In this document: positions 1 to 7,563 of the stretch, piece after piece
Position numbering within the stretch: the stretch's first letter is position 1
How the letters are laid out: every line of letters starts with the position of its first letter
NCBI GenBank assembly: GCA_015075365.1
Contig: JABTUN010000001.1
Span: 2,232,001 to 2,296,000, forward strand
DNA length: 64,000 nucleotides
Reading direction: 5' to 3'
Source: Verrucomicrobiaceae bacterium
GTDB taxonomy: Bacteria; Verrucomicrobiota; Verrucomicrobiia; Verrucomicrobiales; Verrucomicrobiaceae
Translations under genes and position numbers: made by a program
The notes under the pieces: model-generated
Database searches by the model: none
Told to the model about the DNA's origin: nothing
Seen by the model: the letters and a program-made list of their open reading frames with translations, nothing else

Positions 1-1
1 C

Positions 2-175
2 CCGAACATGGACCCCGCGCTGGCCCGCAGGCAGCGTCGTCTGCTGCGCGCGGAGGGCCTGAGGATGGACGCGCGCGGCTTCATCCAGGACGCGGATGCG
101 CATTTTCACCACGTCGGAGTGCGGCGGAACATCCGGTGGAGCGAGGCCGGGCCGCCCGACCACCTTCCTGATTGA
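2..175 (+). CDS. C-terminal fragment of an unidentified protein (cut by window edge)
   Basis: An open frame enters from the window edge and stops at TGA 173-175, leaving 57 residues. It is rich in Arg, Ala and Asp and ends in GPPDHLPD. The next plus-strand gene starts about 30 bases later, so the two are probably co-transcribed. The fragment is too short to name. A long minus-strand frame covers the same bases, but it also runs antisense through the two following genes and looks like a GC-driven shadow. Confidence 0.45.
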   Translation, partial: PNMDPALARRQRRLLRAEGLRMDARGFIQDADAHFHHVGVRRNIRWSEAGPPDHLPD

Positions 176-207
176 CGCGTTTCCCGCCGCGCATCATGCT
201 TGCCGCC

Positions 208-1548
208 ATGAGCACTCCCTCCACCGCCGCCGACTGGCAGCGACTCGCCGCGCGCACGGCGCGGAAGGTCAATTTCGGCTGGTGGGTGGAAAAAATGCTG
301 CCGCTGGTCGTTGGCGGAGGTGTGGCGGGATTTGTGGTCATTTTCTGGCTGCGCTCGCGCGGCGAGGTGCTCGGCTGGCAGCAGACCGGACCTTGGGCGG
401 CCGGATTTGCGGCGATGGCGGCCCTTGTGGCGTGGCTGATGTCCCGCGCGCGGTTTGTTACGCGCCAGCAGGCGCTGGTGCGGCTGGAATCCCGGCTTCA
501 TCTGCACAACGCGCTCACCGCGGCGGCGGCCGGGGTCTCGCCATGGCCGGCGGTGCCGCCGCGCATCGAGGATGGCTGGGATTGGAGCTGGGGGCGCGTG
601 AGCGGACCGGTTGTGCTGGCCGCGGCCTGCCTGGGCGGCGCGCTTTGGATTCCGGTGAACCTCGACGCGCAGGAAGACCTGCCTTCGATCGAGCCGCAGG
701 CCTGGCAGCAGATGGAGCAGTGGCTGGAGCAGCTCAAAAAGGAGGAGATCGTGCCGCCGGAGGAGGCGCGGGAGCAGGAGGAGCAGATCAGCGAGCTGCG
801 TGACCAGCCGAAGGACAAATGGTTCAGCCACGAAAGCCTCAATGCCAGTGACACGCTCAAGGAGCAGATCCAGCGCGACATCCAAAATCTGGCGCAAAAC
901 ATGGCCAATGCCGAGCGGACGCTCAACGCGCTGCAAAACCATGCCGACCAGCTCTCCGCCGAGACGAAGGACATGCTCGTGCAGCAGTTCGACGAGGCGA
1001 TCCAGGGCCTCCAGGGCAGTGACATGAAGCTGCATCCGTCCTTGATGAAAGAACTCGCCCAAATCGACCCGAAGAACCTCAAATCCCTCTCGAAGGAGCA
1101 GTTGGACCAGTTGCGCGACTCGTTGAAAAAGAAGTCCGGCTCCTGCAACGGCATGTGCAAGAACCCTGGCTTCCTCGGTGACGGCGAGGGCGAGGACGAC
1201 GCGCTGGCCGCGATGCTCAAGATGCTGCAGGAGCAACAAGGCGGGGAACGCGAAGGCCCTGGCAAAGGCAGCGTCACGCGCGGACCCGGCACGGCACCGG
1301 TGACGCTTTCCGATGATGAGAGCCGCTTTGGAACCGGGAAAAACGAGGCGGTGACCAGCACAGACATGTCCCGTGCGCTGCCCGGCGACATGGTGGGGCT
1401 GCAGGATGGCAGGCATGAGGTCGAAAAAGACGGCTTCCAGCCGCGCGCGGCGGGCTCCGTCAAAGACGCCGGCTCCGGTGGCGACCAGGTGTGGAAGGAA
1501 TCCCTCACACCGGAGGAGAAGGCGGTGTTGAGGCGTGTGTTCCGGTGA
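208..1548 (+). CDS. Membrane protein with three N-terminal TM segments and a long coiled coil, unknown function
   Basis: About 446 residues from the ATG at 208; an in-frame ATG at 196 and a TTG at 172 are alternatives. Hydrophobic stretches lie near residues 30-48 (LPLVVGGGVAGFVVIFWL), 62-79 and 132-150. A Glu/Gln/Lys-rich, probably coiled-coil region spans about 160-320 and includes many EEQ and LEQL patterns. The C-terminal third is Gly/Asp-rich and probably disordered. The protein is likely anchored in the inner membrane with the helical part outside. I do not recognise the family. The layout recalls large membrane proteins found next to MoxR/DUF58 genes, but the neighbour on the left is cut off, so that remains a guess. 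Confidence 0.75.
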   Translation: MSTPSTAADWQRLAARTARKVNFGWWVEKMLPLVVGGGVAGFVVIFWLRSRGEVLGWQQTGPWAAGFAAMAALVAWLMSRARFVTRQQALVRLESRLHLHNALTAAAAGVSPWPAVPPRIEDGWDWSWGRVSGPVVLAAACLGGALWIPVNLDAQEDLPSIEPQAWQQMEQWLEQLKKEEIVPPEEAREQEEQISELRDQPKDKWFSHESLNASDTLKEQIQRDIQNLAQNMANAERTLNALQNHADQLSAETKDMLVQQFDEAIQGLQGSDMKLHPSLMKELAQIDPKNLKSLSKEQLDQLRDSLKKKSGSCNGMCKNPGFLGDGEGEDDALAAMLKMLQEQQGGEREGPGKGSVTRGPGTAPVTLSDDESRFGTGKNEAVTSTDMSRALPGDMVGLQDGRHEVEKDGFQPRAAGSVKDAGSGGDQVWKESLTPEEKAVLRRVFR

Positions 1549-1620
1549 TCCGCGCCTGTCCTGGGCAGACCTCCGCCGCCTTTTGCTTGTGATGCCGGAC
1601 GCTTTCAGGTACACGCGGGC

Positions 1621-2712
1621 ATGCGCACCCTGGTCATCTGCCTTTTCTTGACGCTCCTCCGCATGCATGCCGCCGAACCCCAGGCCGAACACTGGCTCAA
1701 ACACACCACGATCGCGCCCTCCATGGCGGTGCCGGCAGGCCTGGATGCCTGGCAGACGCGGCGCGCGGAGATCCGCCTGAAATTGAATGAACTGCTCGGC
1801 GATCTCCCTCCGCGGCCTCCCGTGTCGGCGTTCCAGGTCGTGAACCGTGAGGACAGGGGGGCTTTCACGCTCGAAACCGTGCAGTTCGACAATGGCGCGG
1901 GCGAAATCGTGACAGGGCTGCTCTTTGTGCCGAAGAAGGCATCCGCGCAAAGCAAGGCACCCGCCATCCTCTACTGCCACTGGCACGGCGGGCAGTATGA
2001 CATCGGCAAAAACGAGCTGCTGGGCACGAACGCGGTGCCCGTGGCGGCAGGACCGGCCCTGGCGGAGGCGGGTTACGTGGTGCTGGGCATCGACGCGCCC
2101 TGTTTTGGCGGGAGAAACGGCCAGGGACCGGACGGCCCGCAGCAGAAGGGCGGCGCGGGAGAGATGAGCGCGGCCAAGTATCACCTGTGGGCCGGGCGCA
2201 CGCTGTGGGGCATGATGCTGCGTGATGACCTGACCGCGCTGGACTATCTGTGCGCGCGTCCGGAGGTGGACGCGGGCCGCGTCGGCGTGACCGGCATCAG
2301 CATGGGCTCCACACGGAGCTGGTGGCTCATGGCGCTCGACGACCGGCCGCGCGCGGCGGTGTGCGTGGGCTGCATGACGCGCTATGAGGAGCTGATCCGC
2401 GCGGGCATGCTCAAGGCGCACGGCATTTACTACTTTGTGCCGCGCATGCTCCAGCACTTCGACACGGAGGCGGTGATCGCACTTGGCGCGCCACGGCCCA
2501 TGCTGTTCATGACCGGGGACCAGGATGGGGGATCGCCCGTGGAGGGCGTGCGCCATCTGGGAGACATCGTCGGGCGCGTGTACGCGCTGCATGGCGGCGC
2601 GGCGGAGCGCTTTGAAAACACGATCTACCCCGGCGTGGGCCATGTGTATCTGCCGGAGATGTGGCGCAAGACGCTGGCGTGGATGGACCGCTGGGTGCGG
2701 GACGCGCGCTGA
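1621..2712 (+). CDS. Secreted alpha/beta hydrolase, acetylxylan esterase/dienelactone hydrolase type
   Basis: 363 residues with a short signal peptide (MRTLVICLFLTLLRMHAAEP). The alpha/beta-hydrolase triad is visible: the nucleophile elbow GISMGS with Ser near residue 227, an Asp in MTGDQDGG near 298 and a His in GVGHVY near 339. The HWHGGQYD segment near residue 120 resembles an oxyanion-hole region. Proteins of this build in Verrucomicrobia are usually annotated as acetylxylan esterase-like or dienelactone hydrolase-like. The real substrate is unknown, but an ester on a plant or algal polysaccharide fits the other exported esterases here. It stands alone: the previous gene ends 72 bases upstream and the next gene converges on it. 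Confidence 0.8.
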   Translation: MRTLVICLFLTLLRMHAAEPQAEHWLKHTTIAPSMAVPAGLDAWQTRRAEIRLKLNELLGDLPPRPPVSAFQVVNREDRGAFTLETVQFDNGAGEIVTGLLFVPKKASAQSKAPAILYCHWHGGQYDIGKNELLGTNAVPVAAGPALAEAGYVVLGIDAPCFGGRNGQGPDGPQQKGGAGEMSAAKYHLWAGRTLWGMMLRDDLTALDYLCARPEVDAGRVGVTGISMGSTRSWWLMALDDRPRAAVCVGCMTRYEELIRAGMLKAHGIYYFVPRMLQHFDTEAVIALGAPRPMLFMTGDQDGGSPVEGVRHLGDIVGRVYALHGGAAERFENTIYPGVGHVYLPEMWRKTLAWMDRWVRDAR

Positions 2713-2721
2713 GAAGGAACC

Positions 2722-3825
2722 TCACTCCCGGTCATCCGCGCCCGAAAACCGCTGCCGCTGGTGCACCGGGTTTCCATGCACAGGCGCGGGCTTGTTGACC
2801 GAGGCGCGGCGCAGCTTGTCCATCATGGCGATGCCCATGCCGTGCTCGAACATCGGCTCCGCGATGATTTCATCGACGCCGAGGTCGTCCAGGCGGCGCA
2901 GGCAGTGGAAGAAGCGCACCGCGGCCTCCGGCAGCTTCCCGCTGCCCGGACTGAGCATCATCACTTCCTCCCAATCGTGCAGGCCCACATAGCCGTCGCT
3001 CTCCTCGCCGCGCAGGCTCAGCAGCGCGTAGCGTTTGCCTTCCTCCGGATGGAAGTCCTCCGGCCGCGTGAGCAGGCGCAGCGGCGTGCGCGGCGCGTAG
3101 TGCGTGGCGAGCTGCCCCGGTGCCTCCGTGGCCTGGTCGAGCACCGTGCGCGGTCCAAGGCGGACTTTGCCAAACGGCTTCAAATCCTCCGGGGTGAGCG
3201 GTCCGGGGCGCACAATGGTGATGACGGGCTTCGGCTGTCCTGGCTCGATCTGGATGATGGTGGACTCCAGGCCGAACAAACTGGCCCCGGCATCGACGAT
3301 GAGGTGAATGCGCCCGTCGAGCTCCGCGAGCACGGCCGCGGCGCTGGTGGGGCTGATGGAACCAAAGCGATTGGCACTGGGCGCGGCGAGCGGCCGGCCA
3401 AGCGCGGTGATGACACGGCGGAAAACGGGGTTGCTGCTCACCCGCACGGCCACCGTGGGCAGCCCGGCGGTGACAATATCGGGAACAACGGCCTTTTTTG
3501 GCAGCAGGAGGGTCAGCGGGCCGGGCCAGAACTTTTCCGTGAGCTGGCGCACCACCTGCGCGATCTCCGCCGGCACGTCGGCGACGGTGTCGAGTTGTTT
3601 TTTGTCCGGCAGATGGACGATGAGCGGATCAAAGGTGGGGCGCTCCTTGGCCTCGAAGATTTTAGCCACGGCGGCGGCGTCCAGCGCGTTCGCGGCCAGG
3701 CCATAGACCGTCTCCGTCGGCAGCGCCACGACCTCCCCCTCGCGCAGCAGCCGCACGGCCTCCTCGACCGCCTGGTGCATGAGAGGAGGCTCGTCGGTGG
3801 GCAAAACAGCGGTGACGTGGCTCAT
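2722..3825 (-). CDS. sua5: L-threonylcarbamoyladenylate synthase (Sua5/YwlC type)
   Basis: 367 residues from the ATG at 3823-3825. It makes threonylcarbamoyl-AMP from threonine, bicarbonate and ATP for the t6A37 modification of ANN-decoding tRNAs, in the cytosol. The YrdC domain fills about residues 15-205, with VVALPTETVYGLAANAL, ERPTFDPLIVH and APSANRFGSISPTSA matching the ATP/threonine-binding signatures. The C-terminal Sua5 domain (about 230-365) makes this the long Sua5 form rather than the short TsaC form. The start overlaps the folE2 stop in an ATGA, indicating translational coupling. The reading frame stays open upstream to 4164, but that part is folE2 antisense and has no family similarity. 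Confidence 0.93.
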   Translation of the reverse strand: MSHVTAVLPTDEPPLMHQAVEEAVRLLREGEVVALPTETVYGLAANALDAAAVAKIFEAKERPTFDPLIVHLPDKKQLDTVADVPAEIAQVVRQLTEKFWPGPLTLLLPKKAVVPDIVTAGLPTVAVRVSSNPVFRRVITALGRPLAAPSANRFGSISPTSAAAVLAELDGRIHLIVDAGASLFGLESTIIQIEPGQPKPVITIVRPGPLTPEDLKPFGKVRLGPRTVLDQATEAPGQLATHYAPRTPLRLLTRPEDFHPEEGKRYALLSLRGEESDGYVGLHDWEEVMMLSPGSGKLPEAAVRFFHCLRRLDDLGVDEIIAEPMFEHGMGIAMMDKLRRASVNKPAPVHGNPVHQRQRFSGADDRE

Positions 3826-4610
3826 GAGGACGATGCCGGGCTCTCGATCATCGCCCAGGCGTTGTGGTTGTGGATGGACTCGAAGTTTTCCGCCTCGACG
3901 CGGAACCAGGTGATGCGCGGATGGCTTTTGGCCTTCTGCGCGACATTGCGCACGAGATCCTCGACAAACACGGGGTTGTCGTAGGCGGCCTCCGTGACGT
4001 GTTTTTCGTCCGGGCGTTTCAAAAGGCTGTACAGCTCGCTGCTGGCGGAGGATTCGACGAGTTCGATGAGGTCCTCGATCCAAACCGGCTCCTTGAAGCG
4101 GATGGCGAGCGTGACGACGCCGCGCTGGTTGTGCGCGCCGCGCGCGCTGATGGCCTTGGAGCACGGGCAGAGCGTGGTCACAGGAACCTCGACGGTCAAC
4201 ACGAAGTCGGTCTTTGCCTTGTCCGCGTTCACTTCAAAAATCACCCCGTAATCGAGCAGCCCCTCCGCCTTCGAGACGGGGGCCTTCTTCGACCGGAAGT
4301 ATGGGAAACGGAACTCAACGTGCGCTTTGTCCGCGTGGAGCTTTTTGATCAATTCCCGCGGCATGCCGGCGATGCTGGCCACGGTGAGCTCCGTGCCGTG
4401 CGCGTGCAGCACCTCGACGAAGCGGCTCATGTGCGTGCCCTTGTAGTGATGCGGCAGGTCCACGGCCAGCGAGACGGTGGCCACGGTGTGCTGCACGGCG
4501 CTGTCACGATCGCGGATGCGCAGCGGGAAGCGCAGGCTGCGCACGCCCACGCGGTCGATCGGCAGTTGCCGGTCGTCGCGTTCGCTCTGGGTGTCTTTGA
4601 GGGCGGACAT
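3822..4610 (-). CDS. folE2: GTP cyclohydrolase FolE2 (type IB)
   Basis: 262 residues starting at MSALKDTQ. It converts GTP to 7,8-dihydroneopterin triphosphate, the first step of folate and, in many bacteria, queuosine synthesis. The family hallmark TTLCPCSKAISARGAHNQRG is present near residues 144-163, with the catalytic metal-binding Cys in CPCSK and the nearby His. N-terminal VGVRSLRFP and C-terminal DNPVFVEDLVRN also fit FolE2. I chose the ATG at 4610 because the 19 residues upstream (MIPLLLPRQW...) overlap the rpsR terminator. The gene is coupled by ATGA to sua5, pairing a tRNA-modification gene with a possible queuosine-precursor gene. Confidence 0.94.
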   Translation of the reverse strand: MSALKDTQSERDDRQLPIDRVGVRSLRFPLRIRDRDSAVQHTVATVSLAVDLPHHYKGTHMSRFVEVLHAHGTELTVASIAGMPRELIKKLHADKAHVEFRFPYFRSKKAPVSKAEGLLDYGVIFEVNADKAKTDFVLTVEVPVTTLCPCSKAISARGAHNQRGVVTLAIRFKEPVWIEDLIELVESSASSELYSLLKRPDEKHVTEAAYDNPVFVEDLVRNVAQKAKSHPRITWFRVEAENFESIHNHNAWAMIESPASSS

Positions 4611-4630
4611 GAGAGGGATGATGGAGAGAC

Positions 4631-4664
4631 AAAAATCCCACTGCCGCGGGAGCAACAGTGGGAT
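4631..4664 (-). terminator. Rho-independent terminator after rpsR
   Basis: Read on the minus strand, ATCCCACTG (4664-4656) pairs perfectly with CAGTGGGAT (4643-4635) around a 12-nt loop and is followed directly by a run of five T (4635-4631). It lies 29-62 bases past the rpsR stop and just before the folE2 start. It should end the rpmG-rpsR transcript and separate it from folE2-sua5. Confidence 0.85.
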
Positions 4665-4692
4665 CAAGTTGGGAAATCAACGCCGGTTCCGC

Positions 4693-4932
4693 TCAGGGAA
4701 GCAGGTTGACGGCGCGGGCACGCTTGACCTCGCGGACCACCTTGCGGTGCAGCCAGGCAGGCAGGCCGGTGATGCGGCGTGGGATCAGCTTGCCGGACTC
4801 CGTGGTGAAACGGGCCAGGATTTCAGGATTGGTGTAGATCACCTTCTCCACGGGGATGTCCACGCGGCGGCGGGGCATCTTGCGGTTATGACGGCGCAGG
4901 TTGGAGAGGCGCTCTTTGGTCTTGGGTTGCAT
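4693..4932 (-). CDS. rpsR: 30S ribosomal protein S18
   Basis: 79 residues, the normal S18 length. The core KVIYTNPEILARFTTESGKLIPRRITGL is the S18 signature region, followed by the basic C-terminus LHRKVVREVKRARAVNLLP. S18 pairs with S6 on the platform of the 30S subunit. It sits 15 bases after rpmG and ahead of a strong terminator. In many bacteria rpsR adjoins rpsF, but here rpsF is near 32.5 kb in a different operon. Confidence 0.97.
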   Translation of the reverse strand: MQPKTKERLSNLRRHNRKMPRRRVDIPVEKVIYTNPEILARFTTESGKLIPRRITGLPAWLHRKVVREVKRARAVNLLP

Positions 4933-4947
4933 GGAAACAGCGGGGTG

Positions 4948-5121
4948 TTAGCGGATTTCGCGGTGGAGCGTGCGCTTCTTCATGAAGTGATTGAATTTCA
5001 CCTTTTCGAGGCGGTTTGGCGTGCGCACGCTCTTCTTGTTGCGCGTGGTCACGTAGCGCGAGGTCGGCATTCCTGCGGCCTTCGCTTCGGTGCATTCAAG
5101 GATGATGATTTCTCGCGGCAT
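4948..5121 (-). CDS. rpmG: 50S ribosomal protein L33
   Basis: 57 residues: MPREIIILECTEAKAAGMP, then TSRYVTTRNKKSVRTPNRLE and KVKFNHFMKKRTLHREIR. The TRNKK segment and the basic C-terminus are typical of L33, as is the length. Only one Cys is present (ECTE), so this is the zinc-free C- form rather than the four-Cys C+ form. It is read between the DksA-like gene (24 bases upstream) and rpsR (15 bases downstream). Confidence 0.95.
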   Translation of the reverse strand: MPREIIILECTEAKAAGMPTSRYVTTRNKKSVRTPNRLEKVKFNHFMKKRTLHREIR

Positions 5122-5145
5122 AAATTTTGGGGCGCGGAGGCTAGG

Positions 5146-6138
5146 CTACTCTTTGCTAAAGTCAAGCGACTCGCCTGAGTTGTTGTTGGAGGAGCTGGCC
5201 GGGGCCTCGTCCTCGTCCTTGTCGTCGTCACTGGCATCGCCCGGATCATCGAGGCCGAAAAGGCTGTGGACAGGGCGGTTCCAGCCACCCCGGCGCTGCT
5301 CGCGCTCGATCTTTTCCTGCCAGGTCACACTGAAGCGGGCAAAGGGCATGGCCTCCAGGCGTTCCTCCGGGATCTTCTGGCCGGTGCCTTCGCAGATGCC
5401 ATAGGTGCCGGTTTCGATGCGCTTGAGGGCCTCGTTGATCTCATACAGGGCGTCCTGCTCCTTGCCGAGAAGGCTCAGGGCAAAATCACGGTCGTAGGCG
5501 TCGCTGCCGGCGTCAGCCTGGTGCATGCCGAAGGCGGAGGCGTCCACGCCGCCGCCGCGGATGGTTTCCGCGGCCACGCCCTCAATGGAGTTAAGGTAGG
5601 CGTCACGCAGCTCGACGAGGCGCTGCTTCTGCTTCTTGAGGAAGGGGGTCATCTTCACAGGCCCCTTCGCGATCTCGATAGTGGCACCCTCGTCCTCAAT
5701 GCTGCCGCGCGTGCGGGTTGCAACTGGAGTGCGGCCCTTTGGCAGGATCGGGGCGGCGGCCTTCACCGGGGCGGCCTTGGCGGCTTTTGCCGGAGGCGCC
5801 GGTTTTTTATCGACCACCTTGGGTGCGGGTTTGGAGACGGCCTTGGCCGTCTTCACCGGCTTGGCGGGGGCTTTTTTCGCCGTTGCCGCGGGCTTCTTGG
5901 CCGGGGCGGGTTTTTTGGCGGCGGGTTTCGCAGCAGGTTTCTTGGCAGGGGCTTTCTTGGGCGCGGGTTTCGCGGGAGCTTTCTTCACAGGTTTTGGGGA
6001 GGGCTTTTTCGGAGCGGGTTTTTTGGCAGGAGCAGGTTTGCTCCCCGGCTTCTTCTTCCCTGCGGCTTTGGAAGGTGCTTTTTTGGCAGGCTTTGCAGCA
6101 GGCTTCTTCGCTGCGGGTTTCGACTTTTTCGCAGGCAT
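5146..6138 (-). CDS. DksA/TraR-like protein with a lysine/alanine/proline-rich N-terminal tail
   Basis: 330 residues from MPAKKSKPAAKK. Residues 1 to about 130 are a low-complexity tail of PAKKP/AKPAAKK units resembling histone H1 or Hc1-type proteins, likely DNA- or RNA-binding. From about 165 the protein resembles DksA/TraR factors: a helical pair (FLKKQKQRLVELRDAYL, then LGKEQDALYEINEALKRIE) and the finger region TGTYGICEGTGQKIPEERL. The zinc finger is degenerate: only one Cys (near 247) remains where the family has CxxC...CxxC. It is the first gene of a likely operon with rpmG and rpsR. An upstream in-frame ATG at 6192 would add 18 residues. A regulatory role is inference. Confidence 0.82.
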   Translation of the reverse strand: MPAKKSKPAAKKPAAKPAKKAPSKAAGKKKPGSKPAPAKKPAPKKPSPKPVKKAPAKPAPKKAPAKKPAAKPAAKKPAPAKKPAATAKKAPAKPVKTAKAVSKPAPKVVDKKPAPPAKAAKAAPVKAAAPILPKGRTPVATRTRGSIEDEGATIEIAKGPVKMTPFLKKQKQRLVELRDAYLNSIEGVAAETIRGGGVDASAFGMHQADAGSDAYDRDFALSLLGKEQDALYEINEALKRIETGTYGICEGTGQKIPEERLEAMPFARFSVTWQEKIEREQRRGGWNRPVHSLFGLDDPGDASDDDKDEDEAPASSSNNNSGESLDFSKE

Positions 6139-6329
6139 GGGTTGGGCAGGGTTGTGGGTTCCGGGGAGTTTTGCTTTTTCCAACATCTGCATGGGCGGCC
6201 GGAAAAAGTGGCGCGGATTCTGGCGGCGGTTCCCGGAAAGCGCAAACGGATATTCCAGCCCTGACATGGCCCCGGAATGCCCTGTTTTGGCCGGTTGCCG
6301 CGCCGCTCCTGCGTGCCTACCTTCCGGCC

Positions 6330-6686
6330 ATGAGCGCCGATCCCGCCCCCAACTCCCCTGTGAGCCGCCTGTGGTCGTTCATCCGGGCCATTCTCGATCT
6401 GGTGCTCGATTTGAGCTTCAAGCGCCTCGTGACACCCCGGCTCATCCGCGTGGTTTACGCCCTCAGCCTCGTTGGCGCGGTCATCTATGCCTTTGAGTGG
6501 ATGATGAGCGGCTGGATGGGCTTTCTCACCGCGCCACTGGCCCTGCTGGCCTACGCCATCGCCGCGCGCGTGATGGTGGAGCTCATCCTTGTCGTCTTTC
6601 GCATCGTGGAAAAGATCGCCCCGCTGGATCCGAATGCCGCCACGCCGGACGACGTGCTCTCCAAGCTCAAAAAGCCGGGGGCCTGA
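6330..6686 (+). CDS. DUF4282-type small membrane protein
   Basis: 118 residues. SFKRLVTPRLIRVVYALSLV, a second membrane segment and ARVMVELILVVFRIVEKIAPL give the two-helix pattern of DUF4282 (motif SFxxLITPxxIxxxY ... RxxxELxxVxFxI). The N-terminus carries a third hydrophobic-amphipathic stretch (FIRAILDLVLDL). Function is unknown; it is an inner-membrane protein by prediction. It begins 191 bases from the divergent DksA-like gene and ends 3 bases from the convergent esterase gene. The ATG at 6330 was chosen because the frame upstream is antisense to the DksA-like tail. Confidence 0.85.
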   Translation: MSADPAPNSPVSRLWSFIRAILDLVLDLSFKRLVTPRLIRVVYALSLVGAVIYAFEWMMSGWMGFLTAPLALLAYAIAARVMVELILVVFRIVEKIAPLDPNAATPDDVLSKLKKPGA

Positions 6687-6689
6687 CGC

Positions 6690-7478
6690 TCACTTCGCCT
6701 TCATCCGCTGAAACGCCTCCGCGTAGCGTTTCCCCAGCTCACGAAACGACGCGGAGTCGAAGTGGACCTTGTCACCCTTGTGCTTCAACCCTTCGGCGCT
6801 GACGAAGGCCGTGTGAGGCACCTTTTCCGCCAGGTCCTGATGAGCCTGGTCCACCATGGCCTTCTCCGGCGGCCACGGCACATCCGCGAATTTCCCCATC
6901 TGCCCGGCGATGAAGGGCACGCTGGGAGATTTCACCAGCTCACGCAGCCGCTTCACTAGATCATGGAGTTTTGCCTCATACACCGGAGCCAAGGCGGGCT
7001 GCGAGTCACCCTCTCCCTGGTGCCACAGGATGCCTTGAAGCGTGCCCGCCTGCAATGCCAGCTCCAAGCGCTTCGCCATGTCATCCCACGGATGGCTCTT
7101 TGTCGCCGCATAAAACACGCCGGGCTTCCAGGTGTCGATGGGCGATCCGCCGACCGCGCACGGGATCAGGCCGACGGTCACATCCGGATTCGCGCCGGCG
7201 ATGATCTGGCCGAAGGTCTTGCCCAGGCCAACGCCGGCCGCCGGCTTGTCAAAGTGCATCGGATCGGTCGCAGGCACCCACCGGCCCTCTTTGCTGAGCA
7301 TGAGCACGCGCGGATGCGGCGTCTTGTCCTGCGGCTCCACCACGCCGCGGCCGGCCATGTTGGACTGCCCCACGAGGAGAAACAGGTGAAACTTGTCCTT
7401 TGCGGGCGGTGCGGTCTCCTGGGCGGAGACAACAACGAAGGAGGAAAGGAGGAAAAGCAGGGCGCGCATCATGCGCAT
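6690..7478 (-). CDS. Secreted sialate O-acetylesterase-like SGNH hydrolase (SASA/CE6 family)
   Basis: 262 residues with a signal peptide (MRMMRALLFLLSSFVVVSAQ). SGNH blocks are visible: block I LVGQSNMAGRG with the nucleophile Ser, LIPCAVGGSPIDTW, GILWHQGEGDSQ and a C-terminal HKGDKVHFD with the catalytic His. This matches the SASA (DUF303) family, which removes acetyl groups from sialic acids or from xylan (CE6). It converges on the DUF4282 gene and lies 85 bases from the divergent oxidoreductase start. It probably works outside the cytoplasm on acetylated glycans. Confidence 0.88.
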   Translation of the reverse strand: MRMMRALLFLLSSFVVVSAQETAPPAKDKFHLFLLVGQSNMAGRGVVEPQDKTPHPRVLMLSKEGRWVPATDPMHFDKPAAGVGLGKTFGQIIAGANPDVTVGLIPCAVGGSPIDTWKPGVFYAATKSHPWDDMAKRLELALQAGTLQGILWHQGEGDSQPALAPVYEAKLHDLVKRLRELVKSPSVPFIAGQMGKFADVPWPPEKAMVDQAHQDLAEKVPHTAFVSAEGLKHKGDKVHFDSASFRELGKRYAEAFQRMKAK

Positions 7479-7563
7479 GCATCAACTCGCCCCCGCGGGC
7501 GCATCTTTCGCCCTCAAGCAGCGTGCAAGAGCAGGCGCGCGGTGCCCGATTTGTCCCACCACC

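Noticed and set aside
106..2643. 845-residue minus-strand open frame across three plus-strand genes
   Set aside because: It is antisense to a membrane protein and an esterase that both have recognisable features. Its composition (His/Arg/Ala-rich) is the usual product of GC-rich codon-position bias, and it has no signal or motif.
5266..6264. 332-residue Gly/Phe-rich plus-strand frame opposite the DksA-like gene
   Set aside because: The apparent GGF/RGF repeats are the antisense reading of the PAKKP tail codons. No start signal or family similarity.
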